Shown in pieces: positions 21,104 to 32,328 of a DNA stretch of 64,000 bases. The DNA is from Odontocerum albicorne (lineage: Eukaryota; Arthropoda; Insecta; Trichoptera; Odontoceridae), in contig OX463848.1 of NCBI GenBank assembly GCA_949825065.1, positions 41,310,766-41,374,765 on the forward strand, in the 5' to 3' direction. Both the position numbers and the translations under genes were made by a program. Positions within the stretch are counted from its first letter, which is position 1; each line of letters opens with the position of its first letter. The notes beneath the pieces were generated by a model, which saw only the letters and a list, made by a program, of their open reading frames with translations, made no database searches and was not told the DNA's origin.

Positions 21104-22390
21104 TTAGGTCCTTACATATGAAATTGGCGTTTTGTTTGGGAGGAACATAAAGTTGATTTTTTTTTAATATAATATATTTATTTAATCAAAGTATGTACCA
21201 TTGCTATCTATGCACTTTTGCCATCTCATAGGTAGTTCATCGATCCCTTTACTAAAAAAACCATTCGGACGGGAATCAATAAAATCTTTGAAGTCGGTTT
21301 GGACTGCCCCATCGGAGTTGAATTTTTTCCCTTGCAAGAAGTTATCCAAATTTCGAAAAAAATAGTAATCTGTTGGGGCAAGGTCCGGAGAGTACGGTGG
21401 ATGTCTTAGACATTCCAATTGAAGCTCTTCTAATTTGGTAGCCGTCTGTTGTGCAGTGTGTGGTCTAGCGTTATCATGAAGCAGCAGTGGCCTAGAGCGA
21501 TTAACCAGCCTCGGTTGTTTAGCAGCTAGCTTTTCCATCATGGTTTGCAGTTGCTGACAATAGACATCTGCCGTAATCGTCTGGCCAGATTTAAGAAAGC
21601 TGTAGTGAACGACACCAGCACTAGTCCACCAAACGCTCACAAGTAACTTTTTTGGAGTCAATTTTCGCTTGGGGCATGGTTTGGCTGGTTCGGCAGGGTT
21701 CAGCCATTGCGATGAGCGCTTCCGATTATCATACAGGATCCACTTTTCATCACAGGTAATGATTCGATTCAAAATCCCTTCATTATTGTGCCGGTTGAGT
21801 AATGCAACGCAGCAGTCAACGCGCGTTTGTTGATTTGCTTCACTCAATTCGTGAGGTACCCACCTTTCAAGCTTTTTCACCTTCCCAGTTTGCTTCAAGT
21901 GGATTAAAACAGTTTTATCACTAACACCGCAGCCTGCAGCTAACTCGGACGTGGTTTGCGATGGATCCGCTTCCACAATAGCCTTCAATTCTTCATTATC
22001 AACTTTGGTCTCCGGCCGTCCACGGGGCTTGTTCTGCAGTTCGAAATTTCCAGAACGAAAACGTTGGAACCAAAAACGCACTGTGTTTTCTTTTGCGGCA
22101 CCGTCGCCATACACATCATTAATCCTTCGAGCCGTTTCTGCAGCACTGGTGCCACGGTGGAACTCGTACTCGTAAATAACGCGATATTTCAAGTTTTCCA
22201 TTTTGTAAACTGAGTGACGCAAAGAAAAAAAACAATTGAGGAAAAAACAAATGAATTATAATTTTCGAAACACAAATACTTGAGTAAATAGCTGTATAAA
22301 TTTTAATTTGGAATTATTAACCAAAGAGACGATATTTGAGATCAAAGTTGCCAGTACGGCAAAACGCCAATTTCATATGTAAGGACCTAA
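21104..22390 (-). mobile_element. Intact mariner element, 1287 bp
   Basis: Flanked by TA (21102-21103 and 22391-22392). The 31-bp terminal inverted repeats (21104-21134, 22360-22390), starting ttaggtccttacatatgaaa, match perfectly. They enclose one uninterrupted transposase frame. Perfect ends and an open frame indicate a recent, possibly autonomous copy. Confidence 0.95.
21182..22222 (-). CDS. Mariner transposase (DD34D)
   Basis: Cut-and-paste transposase of the Tc1/mariner superfamily. The frame has 346 codons; the methionine at residue 8 (22201, MENLKYRVI) gives 339 residues, close to the usual mariner length, and is the likelier start. Visible parts are an N-terminal helix-turn-helix pair (about 15-115, including TVRFWFQRFRSGNF), the WVPHEL linker motif at 121-126 and the catalytic triad D158 (CDEKW), D250 (HDNARPH) and D285 (PTDYY), with 34 residues between the last two. 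YSPDLAP is at 277-283. Nothing essential is missing. The style is closest to cecropia/Hsmar1-type mariners, but the subfamily is inference. Confidence 0.93.
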   Translation of the reverse strand: MRHSVYKMENLKYRVIYEYEFHRGTSAAETARRINDVYGDGAAKENTVRFWFQRFRSGNFELQNKPRGRPETKVDNEELKAIVEADPSQTTSELAAGCGVSDKTVLIHLKQTGKVKKLERWVPHELSEANQQTRVDCCVALLNRHNNEGILNRIITCDEKWILYDNRKRSSQWLNPAEPAKPCPKRKLTPKKLLVSVWWTSAGVVHYSFLKSGQTITADVYCQQLQTMMEKLAAKQPRLVNRSRPLLLHDNARPHTAQQTATKLEELQLECLRHPPYSPDLAPTDYYFFRNLDNFLQGKKFNSDGAVQTDFKDFIDSRPNGFFSKGIDELPMRWQKCIDSNGTYFD

Positions 22391-22424
22391 TATAATATCA
22401 TTATCGAAAAATAAAAATGTACAA

Positions 22425-22535
22425 AATTTAATAAAATAATTAAAATTACTGAACATCGTTACAAGGTTGTATTGGGGCAAATTTGTGAGCTGTCACATGA
22501 CTCATCCTAGAATTTCCGAACTATAAGTCGTACGG
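22425..22535. mobile_element. End fragment of a TA-flanked MITE
   Basis: About 100 bases match the right end of the MITE at 32597-33167 (ttacaaggttgtattgggg, tgtgaactgtcac). The last bases (gaatttccgaactata) also occur at the very start of the window (1-16), which suggests another copy lies off the left edge. Confidence 0.5.
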
Positions 22536-22889
22536 CGACACAGAGAGACTTATTTAAACTGTTTTTACTTCCCGAGGTTTCGATTTACGGAGTCGAAAAC
22601 AATTTTTTTTACCAATACTATCTCTTTTCTTTAAACATTTTTTCACATATGTCTAATCAGTTTGGAAGAGTCACTACAATTTGGACTATAAACTTCATAC
22701 CTGGTACCGGAAATGATGCCTCTGATATAAGGGAAGGTACTCGTATTTATTAAACAGATTTACGAGAAAACATAACTTCTCCAAATGAGGTTGATTAATA
22801 TAACCCCAGTTTCAACTTCACAGATAATTACCCTCCCTTTCCTGAAACTCATCCGTTCCCCCCTCAACGGACTAACTTCATTTAATTAA

Positions 22890-23145
22890 AAAAGCGCAAA
22901 ACAAATATTCAGTGCAAATGTGAGCGAATGGCGCGCTAGAGGAAAACCAAAGAAAATATGGTTGGATTAAGTTAATGATATTTTAAAAGAAGGAAAGGTT
23001 AAAGCTTAGAGAGATCGTAAGAGTTGTATTAGAAGTTGTATGATTGTGGAAGATGCGAAAAAAATGAGTCGAGATAGAACATTCTGGCGCTATGTCCTCT
23101 CTTTCTACCTCAACAGGGAAACTGCGTGATGCTATATAAGTATTT
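22890..23145 (+). pseudogene. LINE-A RT C-terminal remnant
   Basis: Pieces read across shifts: GKPKKIWLD, VNDILKEGKVKA, DRKSCIRSCMIVEDAKKMSRD and RTFWRYVLS, then the 'ctacctcaacagggaaact' 3' end. This is the terminal part of LINE-A and better preserved than most copies here. Confidence 0.65.
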
Positions 23146-23450
23146 TTACTATTACACTTTGTCTTTTAGCATTATAATCAAACAACAAACTCTGTGTATA
23201 AGATGGTTTAAGGGAACTGCGAGTTGTCTCTTCCTATACTAATTACATTAAACTGTGATGAATAGTTGATTTGATTGCATAAGGAATTAAATCCTGCTGA
23301 ATCAACCCTATTGATCTAAACCACTAACTAGTAAATAAGGGTTAATACATGAAACCTGAAGGTAACTACATTGAGTACATTGGAGGCAGATGAAAAGAGC
23401 ACACACAGAAGAACGCTCGGAATATCTCGGATGGATTAAGTAAAAACTCT

Positions 23451-23810
23451 GATATCACAAAAACACCATACACATATATTATATTAGACTCCACATAAAG
23501 CCGAATGTGTTACTATCACATATAGGAAGATCTACAAAGGTGTTTTTGTAGTTTGTCTACCCTTGATAAGAGATATCACAAAAACACCATACACATATAT
23601 TAGACTCCACATAAAGTCGAATGCGTTACTGTCACATGTCGGAAGATCTACAAAGGTATTTTTGTAGTTTGTCTTCCCATGATAAGTGATATCACAAGAA
23701 CAACATACACATATATTACACTCCACCTAAAGCCGAGTGCGTTACTATCACATATCGGAATATCTACAAAGGTGTTTTTGTAGTTCGTTTTCCCTTTATA
23801 AGTTTTCTGC
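23451..23810. repeat. 116-121 bp tandem repeat (3 units) within a LINE-D 3' UTR
   Basis: Units begin gatatcacaaaaacaccata at 23451, 23572 and 23688. The unit is part of the LINE-D 3' UTR (cggaagatctacaaagg), so the array arose by local duplication inside that copy. Confidence 0.8.
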
Positions 23811-24010
23811 GGTTTTCTTACCAAATATGTTTCTCTTAACATGTGCAGATGGAGGATATGTTTACCATCTTCCTATCCTTACACTTAACTTGTTTTATTT
23901 TTTTTTGTTTACAATTTGTCTACAATACTGGGTTCAAATCCCCCATAAAAGTGCCCTTGATGAGAATCTGCTCTCTAAACGGCGCTATATAAATTGTCAT
24001 TTTATTACTA
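23810..24010 (+). repeat. LINE-D 3' UTR end
   Basis: Continues from the array: gcggttttcttaccaaatat, tgggttcaaatcc, then ctctaaacggcgctatataa and a short T/A tail. It defines the 3' end of the family. Confidence 0.65.
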
Positions 24011-24054
24011 TCATTGTTATTCTAATAATAGCTAAGTTTAAATTGAATCAATCC

Positions 24055-24300
24055 AATTAGAGGAATTATAACAAAGCTTTTGCCGTTGCTGGACCCATGA
24101 CGTGGAATAATATATCTGCCTCGAAGAGTAGAGGTGGCGTGTGCAGCTTTGGGAAGCACAAGATAATTAAGCCTTTGTTGAAAACCACTGGTCTGGACTG
24201 GAACCTTATTTCGAAAATTCCGGGTGCCACTAGGAAACGAAACCGCAGCCTGCGTGTTGGAAGACAGACATCTTACCAAATACATGATTAGGTTTTAACT
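24055..24300 (+). pseudogene. LINE-D RT C-terminal fragment
   Basis: The open stretch encodes FAVAGPMTWNNISASK, then VCSFGKHKIIKPLL. This is the standard C-terminal 'GP-WN-lP...F' motif of CR1/Jockey-like RT proteins. It belongs to a separate insertion from the UTR just upstream. Confidence 0.55.
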
Positions 24301-24304
24301 ATGA

Positions 24305-25260
24305 GAATTAAAGGCAAATAATTCTGTAGGAAACCAAGACCCATCCTATATTGTAGCCCTGTTGATGATGATGTATGAACTAATTGAAACGTACGTATTG
24401 AATGTTCACCATCGCTCGACGATTAAAAAGAACCTTTTTTTAAATTGATTAAGAATATAAAAAAATCCCTTGCGTGAAAGCCTTTGATAAAATTGTCACT
24501 TAAGCTACCTGATTTCTCCATTTACGTGACGATATTCGGTTCATTTGATAAATTAAAATCCATTTTTGTGTCACACGAGACAATAAAAGGGAGAATTTAT
24601 ATCTGAAATAAAGTGAATATGGTGCTTTTATGATAATATCGGTACTTTTAATTTTCTCCGTCTTTCTCACATCTGCTGAAATATTCAAGACGCATCACTC
24701 TTACGCCTGAAATTGCTGAAAATATCAGCATCACCAATCCAACTAATGTAAAATCGGTTATATGTACGTCCATGTGTAACATTTGGTATAGTTAAGGTTT
24801 AATTGTTTTTATTTAATTAAAGCCAAAGAATAATTTAATTTTTCAAATATTATTTGACAGTTGTTACTTCTTAATATTATTATTTGACATAAAATAAAAA
24901 CAAATCATGTAGTAGTTATTTATTTGAAGAAGAGAAAACTTTCTTGTCGAGCAGATGAATAGTTTATAACAAATAATACTAGAAAATAGTTTATAATGAA
25001 TGATACTAGAAAATAATTTAAAATGAATGAGAACGCTTGATTCTTTTTTAATATATGGTATAACATTCATCTAAATAATCAGTTACTCGCCGTCTCTCCC
25101 TAGTCTCCCTCCATTTACAGCCTCCTTAGATCTTGCTGATAATTTAAACACCTGTGTCTTGGTCTACCAAGTGGCCATATTCCGTGTTGTTATGTTTTGT
25201 ATATTCTCTTTATTGAGCGAGTGAATTTTTTTCATTCATTCGTACGGTACCCTTAAACTT
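24305..25260. other. No recognised feature
   Basis: AT-rich DNA; a three-unit repeat of about 30 bases (agtttataa(c/t)aaataatactagaaaat type) is at 24955-25030. No supported gene. Confidence 0.35.
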
Positions 25261-25267
25261 ATCTATA

Positions 25268-25370
25268 TTGAATATATGTTATGACATCCGTGACCTAGTT
25301 GGTAAAACGCTTGACTGTCGACCCGGAGGTTACAGGTTTGTTTCCCCCAGGAACATATGTTTTTTTTAAA
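25268..25370 (+). repeat. tRNA-derived SINE
   Basis: The A box (tagttggtaaaacgcttgac) and B box (ggtttgtttccc) are at normal tRNA spacing, ending in an oligo-T stretch. Similar heads occur at 57195-57285. It is not a folded tRNA gene. Confidence 0.6.
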
Positions 25371-25499
25371 GGATCATTTGAACTTCTTTCTGGTTGTTTG
25401 AAAGATATTGCCATATGGAAATAATCCCACTGTGGTGTGATGTACACAACTAAAGTTTTACACTATATATATTGAAAAGCGTGGCTGGACGACATCATT

Positions 25500-25690
25500 G
25501 TGAGGTGAATGGCCACGCGGTAATGCACTGGACTTCCGTTCGGAAGGTCGCCAGTTCGAACCCCGCGCTGTGCTGCGCCCCTCGAATGACACAGGCATTT
25601 AAACTGTCTAGTATTCGGGGATATAAAGACACTTATGACTTCAGACATATCTATTCTTTCCATGAAAAAAATAACCATAGGATCTACAAT
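25500..25690 (+). repeat. tRNA-derived SINE with unique body
   Basis: The head has an A box (ggccacgcggtaatgc) and a B box (cagttcgaaccccgcg). The body follows (ccctcgaatgacacaggca, then cttcagacatatctattctt) and an A-run at 25666. A second copy with the same head and body lies in reverse at 56868-57015, which establishes the unit. Confidence 0.7.
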
Positions 25691-25807
25691 TACTGAAATA
25701 AGTTCGAAACTTATTCGTAATCCCATGTAAAGAAGCAACAATACTTCCACACGTCTAGCGCGTGTGAGTACTGTTACAAGACAAACGTTTTTAAAAGACT
25801 GTGAGCC

Positions 25808-26052
25808 TCTTTTACACTTTTCTTGTGTACTATCTAAGTTTGCTTACCCTTTTTTAAACTTTTCTCAGGAACCGTCGAAAGTTGGCCCACCCTTTTTCAC
25901 ACTTTTTTCGGGTACCATCGAAAGTTGACCCACCCTTTTTCACACTTTTCTCGGGTACCATCTAAAGCTAGCCCACCCTTTTTTACACTTTTCTCTGGTA
26001 CCATCAGAAGTTTGCTCACCCTTTTTCACACCATTCTCGAGTACCATCGAAA
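25808..26052. repeat. 43-bp minisatellite, about 6 units
   Basis: Units such as cacccttttt plus cacacttttctcgggtacca, plus tcgaaagttgac, spaced 42-43 bases apart. Unit divergence is about 10-20 percent by eye. Non-coding. Just downstream (26050-26095) is a very weak resemblance to TIL exon 2 in reverse. Confidence 0.85.
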
Positions 26053-26099
26053 TAAGTCACGGAAATCCCAGGTGGAAGTCAAGTTTTAGATCTTAACAG

Positions 26100-26965
26100 C
26101 TAGAACTATACCATGGAGGACGTCAAGTGAAATATATTCTCATGGTCTATGCATGGTAACCTTCGACACCATTATCGTTGGTAATAAATGGTTTTCTCTT
26201 AAATTTCCAAGTTTGACTATAGCAAACGTGAGAAGTAAATGTAAATTAATTATTTGAAAGTTTTGAACACTTATTTTATTACGAAATACCAAGATTTTAC
26301 AAAACTGATATTAATTACATTAAAGATTGGTTTCGGCGTCGAATTACATTAATTAAAATTGGTTAATTAATTTGTAAATCAAGCCCGAGGTATAAAATTC
26401 CACGAAAAGCCATATTCATTTTAAAACCTCCTCCAATCATTCATAGTTTTATGTTGATCTCGTAGATCAAAGCCGGGATGAGGTTTTAATCCTTCTATGT
26501 TTCTACTCCGCATGCATGGATATGATATATTTGCTTCGATCTTGGTTGTGAGGCTCGTCCAAGGAGTTGTGAACATTAAATGTTCCTAAAAATAACATTT
26601 ATGTATGTCAGTAGGAACTATTCTCAATCAGACAGGCATGAACAGGTTTCCCAGCGACTATGCCTATTAGAACAGCCTCAAATCTTCTAAAGAAGACTAC
26701 TTCAGACGAGCCCAGACATTTCAATAGCTTACCTCTTAAGTGTATTTTCTTTTTTATTGAATTACCATTATGTGTTATTTCAAGATATGTATACACGTAC
26801 CTATAGACTATTTCGGTATAAATAATGTTCATGTTTTAAAGAACTGCATTTTTTTAAACATATTCGTAAAATTGGGATAGTAAAGCATGCAAAATAATAA
26901 CAATATAACGAGGTTTTTAAATTATCAACATCTGTTATGAAGCTCTGAAAATAAAATGACTTTTT
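26100..26965. other. No recognised feature
   Basis: AT-rich DNA with no supported gene or repeat match. Confidence 0.35.
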
Positions 26966-26974
26966 TTCTAGACA

Positions 26975-27120
26975 TTTGCGCTCCCCTGATGATGATGTGA
27001 AACCAGTAGGGTTATACCGTTACATAAAGTGGAATAAACAGTGTTTGATAAAACAAATTACCGTGTCTTTAAACATCCACCTTGTTATGCCTTAACTTTA
27101 AATATATGCATGAATATTTT
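26975..27120 (+). repeat. Penelope-like terminal repeat, single arm
   Basis: Contains cgctcccctgatgatgatg, tagggttataccgttac and gtggaataaacagtgtttga, then the common boundary block ending gttatgccttaact. One arm only; the opposite arm of the palindrome is missing. Confidence 0.6.
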
Positions 27121-27489
27121 TTTTTAATGAGCAATTCACCCAAACTAGGATGATTTGTGTTATAAATACTTATATATAGATGTAAGAAAGGGAAAAACAA
27201 ACAAACGCTTTATATTATTTATTTATTTCCAAAAGAAATCTGTCAAGTGAGAAGTAAAAAAAATACAGTATTTTTGATGAAATTGGGGTGACTTCTTCAG
27301 GTCGCTAACATCTTAACAGGTGACGAATCTAGGACATTAGAACTGATCTTCGAGTATCAAACCTTAAAGATATTCATAAATTAAGCCAAATGGCAAAATA
27401 AGGAAATAAGCGGCAAATCTAAATGTTTCAGACTGACGCCCATCTGTACATGATAGACGTATTGTGAAGTCGGCCTTAAAACTCCATAG

Positions 27490-27668
27490 TTTTATTGACA
27501 TTGGGCTAAATGGTATGGGTTTTATTGACATTGGTCTTATTGAAATTCACTTAACTGGTATTGGTTGGTCTTATTGACATTTGTTTAATAGGCATTGGTC
27601 TTATTGATATTATTGACGTTGGTCTAATAGATATTGCCATTATTCTTATTGATCTAACTAGCATTAGT
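27490..27668. repeat. Short-unit tandem repeat in TIL-B 3' region
   Basis: Same ggtcttattgacatt-type units as in TIL-A but fewer of them, ending at the stop codon of exon 3. Confidence 0.65.
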
Positions 27669-30600
27669 CTAAAGTTTGGCGATATTTATATTGCGTGGAT
27701 CTTCAAAGCATAGAATTTGACGAACGCACGTGGAATCAGTTGCACTTCTCTTGACAAATCCTAATTTACATCTACAGGCTTTTCTTGGGCACGTCCAATC
27801 GCAGGGGATAATTCTGGGCTGCGAGCAGGTTCCTCCAGGACAACAGTTGTACCTGTATTCTGCAAGCTCCGAGTTGGGATCCGTACAACCTGAAAGAAGT
27901 TATGACAGTTCAGTATCTTAACACATCGATCAATAACTACTAAAACAACATTTGCATGCCAAAATTCTTCTTTATTCATCAACATAGTCTTCTTCAAGAG
28001 CGATACATTCATTCCAACGCTTTCCTAACTTTTCAATGCCAGCCGTGTAAAACGATTTATCTTAGGTTTCAAAATAGGCGTTAGTTTCGGCAATCACTTC
28101 TTTATTGGAGCCAAATCTCTTTCCTTGGAGCATCTTTTTGAGGTCTGCGAACAGCTAATAGTCACTGGGGGCTTAATCTAGAGAATAGGGTGGGTGCGGA
28201 AGCAATTCAAAGTTCAACTCATGCAATTTGGCCATCGTTACCATCGACTTGTGACACGGTGCATTTTCTTGATGAAAGAGAAATTTTTTCTTCTTCATAT
28301 GGGGCCGTTTTTTTGCGATTTCTGCCATCAAACGCTCCAATAACGCTATGTAATATTCGTTATTGATGGTTATTCCCTTTTCAAGGTGAACATTATACCA
28401 TGCGTATCCTGAAATACGGAGGCCATTACCTTCCCGGCCGACTGTTGAGTTTTTGGTCGCTTCGGACGACTTTCACCGGCTGCTCTCCACTCAGCTGACT
28501 GCCGATTTGATTCCGAAGTATAGTGGTGGATCCAAGATTTATCCATTGTCACATACCGATGCATAAATTCCTGTTTATTTTGCGTAAACAGTGCAAAACA
28601 GCGCTCTGAATCATCGATGCGTTGTTATTTCTGTTCCATTGTGAGCAAACGCGGAACCCATTTCGAAAAAAGCTTTTTAACGACCAAATAAATGTTCATG
28701 CAAAATAGTGTAAACACTACCAAAATGATATCTTCAGGATGTCAGCTATCTCACGCAACTTTACTTTGTGATTTTCCATCACAATTTTGAGGGTTTTTTA
28801 ATGTTTTCTGGTGTAACAGCCTCATTTGGACGACCGGAGCGTTCAGCATCATTTGTGTCTGTACAATTGCGTTTGAAATCAGCATACCACCGACAAATGG
28901 TTGTTTTCGACGGAGCAGAGCCCGGATAACACTTTTCAAGCCATCGCTGAGTTTGAACGGTTTTTTTCCCATTAAAGAGCAATGTTTTGTCAACACACGA
29001 AATTCGATTTTGCCCATTGTTTTGAAAAAAGCAAAAGTAGCGTCACTAAAACCACTGTACCTCAATGACACAATGTCGGAATGTCATGAAAGTTTGACAC
29101 GTAGCTTCTAAAGGTTTTTACTAACTGGAAATGGTATAGATTTGTTATTAGAGGCGCCATCTGTTGGTAAGTCCCGGAACATATTGATTGATATGTTATT
29201 GTTGATATGTTAAAACCTTTTCAGCTGTGCAGTTCTTTCATCTGTGAGTATTTAATCAGTAAGTTTATTTGTCTTGTTTCTACTAGAATTTGCACTCGAA
29301 CTTGGGATAGAAGAAAAATAATGTAAAAAATCCATGGATTCCACAAATGAAAGCTAAAAACATATTTATTTTTTAATAAAAAAAATAACAAATAAAAATA
29401 ATATCAACTTGGAAACAATAAAAAAATAACAAATAAAAATAATATCAACTTGGAAACAATTTACAATAAAAAAATAAAACGAGACTGAAAAAAAATTTAC
29501 TAATTCAACAAATTCATTATTTACTTTTTATAAGAAATCAAATTCATATGAAAGTTCACACAATACCCCTGCCGATTTCTCAATCTTTTTTGCCTTGTTA
29601 TGCAGTGTCATACAAACAGTTACATGTTATAACAGCATTGTGCTATAAACTATTATGCCTGGTGAGTCTGCAAATAATGTTAGCCTTACAAAATGAGTTT
29701 CAAACTGTTGAAATATGAGCACAACTGTGAGAACACAGCAGCAGATTGAGTCAAATAGCGAATTTGTTTGTTATCAGGGACACAATGGAGAAAAAAGAGA
29801 AGATAATCTGCAAGTACTAAAACACCTTACCATATACGGAACAAGATATGCCTATAAGATATTGGCTTATACAGTCGTCTCTGGTGGCGCCAATATTAAC
29901 TACCCCAATCCTCTCACTTTGTATTATCTCTCCTATTATAAAGCACATCACTTAAAATAACAGGCCGTAGTTCAACCTAACGCTTGGAGTTTACAGTTCG
30001 AAATTTATAAAACGTAAAAACTTTCGGTTCATGCGCTACTACATGGATATTGCAATGGGAAGACCATATTACTTAATTGCAATCTAAAAGCGTTCTTACC
30101 AGATACGTATTCCAAGTACTGGCCATTTGCTGGAGTGTTTGAACTCAATGCCTTAAGCCCCTTTGTTAATATGTATATTGACTGCGCTTTGACTTTTTTT
30201 CCTTTTCTCATGACGTCGGACGTTCGTCCTCGAATTTCTTCGTTTCACTCTTAGGTGTGTCTCCACCAAAAAAGGAGTCTCTTTAGGCAGTTCTTTCATC
30301 ATCCCTACGTGGCGGAATAAATAAAGATTACGATTCCCCTGATGATCAGCGCGCTGGATGAATACTTATTTAATCCTCATTAACAGTAGGAGTGGTGATT
30401 AGATCGAATGGAAATGTCTTGAGTAGACCTAAAATTTATATCTTGAGATATTTTACCTCTGAAAGAATCAAGATATTGTATAAATACTCACAAGATCTGA
30501 CGCAGTTCCCAATACTGTTTCTGACAAATCCCCAGTCACAAATACACCTCGGTCTACACCTTCCTGAAGGATTTATCAAACAAACTTGTTGTACTCCTTG

Positions 30601-32241
30601 AAACACCAGATCACAAGTCATCTCGGGTGGTCGACATATTTCTGGGCAGATGTCAAATCTTTCGTTAGGCGGACAGCTAACTGAAAACAAACATTATTCT
30701 GAAGACATGAACCCTTCCCTTACGGTGCTAAAATTGAAACGCGCGCTCCGGCGTTGGGTAGGGAGTACGCGATCAAAAATTAGCGATTTTACATCAGAAA
30801 AATAAAAACATTCATAGATAATCCCCTTAATTAATTATAATTGAAGTTAAAAATTATAATAATTGAGATTTATTTGCTGAAAACATTAAAAAACCATCTG
30901 GCAACGCTCACGGAACGGGCGTAGGTCTAATCTATTTGCAAGCCCAGAAGCTACTGCGGTGCGGAGCGGTAGTGGCTTACTCCCGGCGTGGCTTACGCTT
31001 GCGACGATTGAGACAATTGAGCTCCTCGCAATTCAGTGGAGTATGCAAGAGTGAGATGCGAATATAGTGTCGCGCTTCCCGCATACTCTTCACCTGTCGT
31101 CAAGACCCAAGGTCGAGGCACTCACAGCGTTTAAATGCGAATTTGTTTCCGATCTTCACAAAATACCCACGATGAAGTCGATAAATTCTGATTATTATTA
31201 ATATTATTTTTTTAAATCAATGCGTAAATATATTATGGAGGAATACCTAAAATCTTAACCTTGTATTTATTATATTATTAGAGATATTGATGGTTATTAG
31301 AAGCAACGTGTAGAAGATACCCAACACAGGGAAGGAAAGGTTAAAGAGATCCGTGCAATAATAGAAATGAGTAAGAAGGCCGATAAGAGATCCGTGAACA
31401 TCTTTGAGAGAAGGATTATGCGGAGGATCTATGAAACAGTGCAAGAACGAATCATGGTGTATCGGATACAATCCATCTCCTCATTTGATAAAATCAGAAG
31501 ACTTTATTGAACGGAACAAGTGAAAAAAATTGGTAATTACCGACCACTGATGAGTATTGATATGTCGGAATTCCAAGGTTTCGGTGGATGAACAATGTTT
31601 CTAAAGATGCATGCATATATACGACACTCAATTGGAGAAACCTGACACAGGATAAAAGGTAGCGAATAATGTTCCCATAGGACGAACAGCCCCTGCTGAG
31701 CTTGTACAGTTAGTGATGACACTTAAGATACAGGAGATGGTTTCTTCTTAATGTATTTTATTCACGCTGTAAGGGTCAACGAAATTCCCTTAAAAGTGCT
31801 GTTTACTAAAAGTTTATATTATTACAATTTTTCTTATCATTACAACCACGCTCACTTTCTCCACATATGTTATGTTACATAAATTTTATTGTAGCTCTTA
31901 GTAGATACTTTTGTCGATCGTCCTTTTGTCGTCCGATCGACTCGCACTTATACTTTTATTACAAATTAGTCGGTCTTTAGAGACTCATTCGTTCAATGTT
32001 TCCAAACCACCTTAATATTATCTTTGAACCTTACTTAACATATCAGTTATAAGTTCACGTTCATCCTTAATAATTACATTTCTTATTATTCCCTACATCG
32101 ATACATGACACACCGTAACAAACGGTTAATAGAATTAATGAAAAACTTACATGGAACAGGGGGAAGAGAATCTGTTTCTATTGAATAAACTGAAACAACA
32201 TGGAAAATAAGAATTGTAAAATAAAATATTGACGAGCACAT
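27669..32241 (-). CDS. TIL-B: secreted two-domain trypsin-inhibitor-like protein (3 exons)
   Basis: Paralogue of TIL-A, predicted 166 residues. Exon 1 is 32151-32241, exon 2 is 30492-30680, exon 3 is 27669-27889; GT-AG phase 1 introns sit at the same places as in TIL-A. The signal peptide is MCSSIFYFTILIFHVVSVYS; an upstream in-frame ATG (32268) exists, but the start aligned with TIL-A is preferred. Both ten-cysteine TIL domains are intact, and no frame break was found despite three transposons in and beside the gene. The predicted reactive loop of domain 2 reads CDWTC instead of CRRRC, which puts Trp at P1 and suggests a chymotrypsin-like target. The domain 1 loop differs too (CLINPSGRC). 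Function and specificity are inference; whether the gene is expressed is unknown. Confidence 0.8.
27921..29210 (-). mobile_element. Decayed mariner in TIL-B intron 2
   Basis: About 1290 bp between TA dinucleotides (27919-27920, 29211-29212). The ends resemble each other: left acacatcgatcaataac, right in reverse complement acatatcaacaataac. TIL-A continues without a break across this point, which confirms the boundaries. The length is normal for mariner. Its exact TIR length is unclear because of divergence. Confidence 0.8.
27975..29025 (-). pseudogene. Mariner transposase pseudogene
   Basis: Pieces in three frames: MGKIEFRVLTKHC, SAPSKTTICRWYADFKRNC, DAERSGRPNEAVTPENIKK, RYVTMDKSWIHHYTSESNRQ, SRPKRPKTQQSAGKVMASVF and KRWNECIALEEDYVD. 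The catalytic D of the first motif survives (TMDKSW), while the second motif is changed to HQENAPCH. Stops and frameshifts make it inactive. It belongs to a different mariner lineage from the intact copy at 21104. Confidence 0.8.
30681..32150 (-). other. TIL-B intron 1, enlarged by a TTAA MITE
   Basis: Donor gtaagt at 32145-32150, acceptor gttttcag at 30681-30688. The MITE at 30712-31340 accounts for the extra length relative to TIL-A intron 1. Confidence 0.7.
30712..31340. mobile_element. TTAA MITE, 629 bp, in TIL-B intron 1
   Basis: The right flank is TTAA (31341-31344); the left is TGAA (30708-30711), a decayed TTAA. TIL-A has a single TTAA at the same point, so the target duplication is proven by the empty site. 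The ends match in inverted orientation (left cccttcccttacggtg, right in reverse complement cctttccttccctgtg). Full copies of this family also lie at 45603-46233 and, truncated, at 41535-42090. The GC-richer core (31000-31120) has no coding frame. Confidence 0.85.
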
Positions 32242-32319
32242 TTCTCGATTTTGTTCTTGAATTTTCAAATTGAAAAAAAAACAATAAAGATGATTATTTG
32301 GAAAGTCACAAGTTATGAT

Positions 32320-32328
32320 CTTTTATAG
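32320..32328 (-). promoter_or_regulatory. TATA box of TIL-B
   Basis: Minus-strand ctataaaag, 79 bases upstream of the chosen ATG, in the same conserved setting as in TIL-A. The TA MITE lies about 270 bases further upstream, so the core promoter is intact. Confidence 0.65.

Larger units (their letters stand above)
27890..30491 (-). other. TIL-B intron 2, enlarged by a mariner
   Basis: Donor gtgagt at 30486-30491, acceptor ctttcag at 27890-27896. Apart from the mariner at 27921-29210 it aligns with TIL-A intron 2. It also carries a two-unit direct repeat (aacaaataaaaataatatcaa) at about 29388-29460. Confidence 0.7.

Noticed and set aside
26050..26095. Possible fourth TIL exon relic (reverse)
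   Set aside because: Only short matches to exon 2 (tgacttccacc, then ttcgatgg) beside a minisatellite; too little to support.
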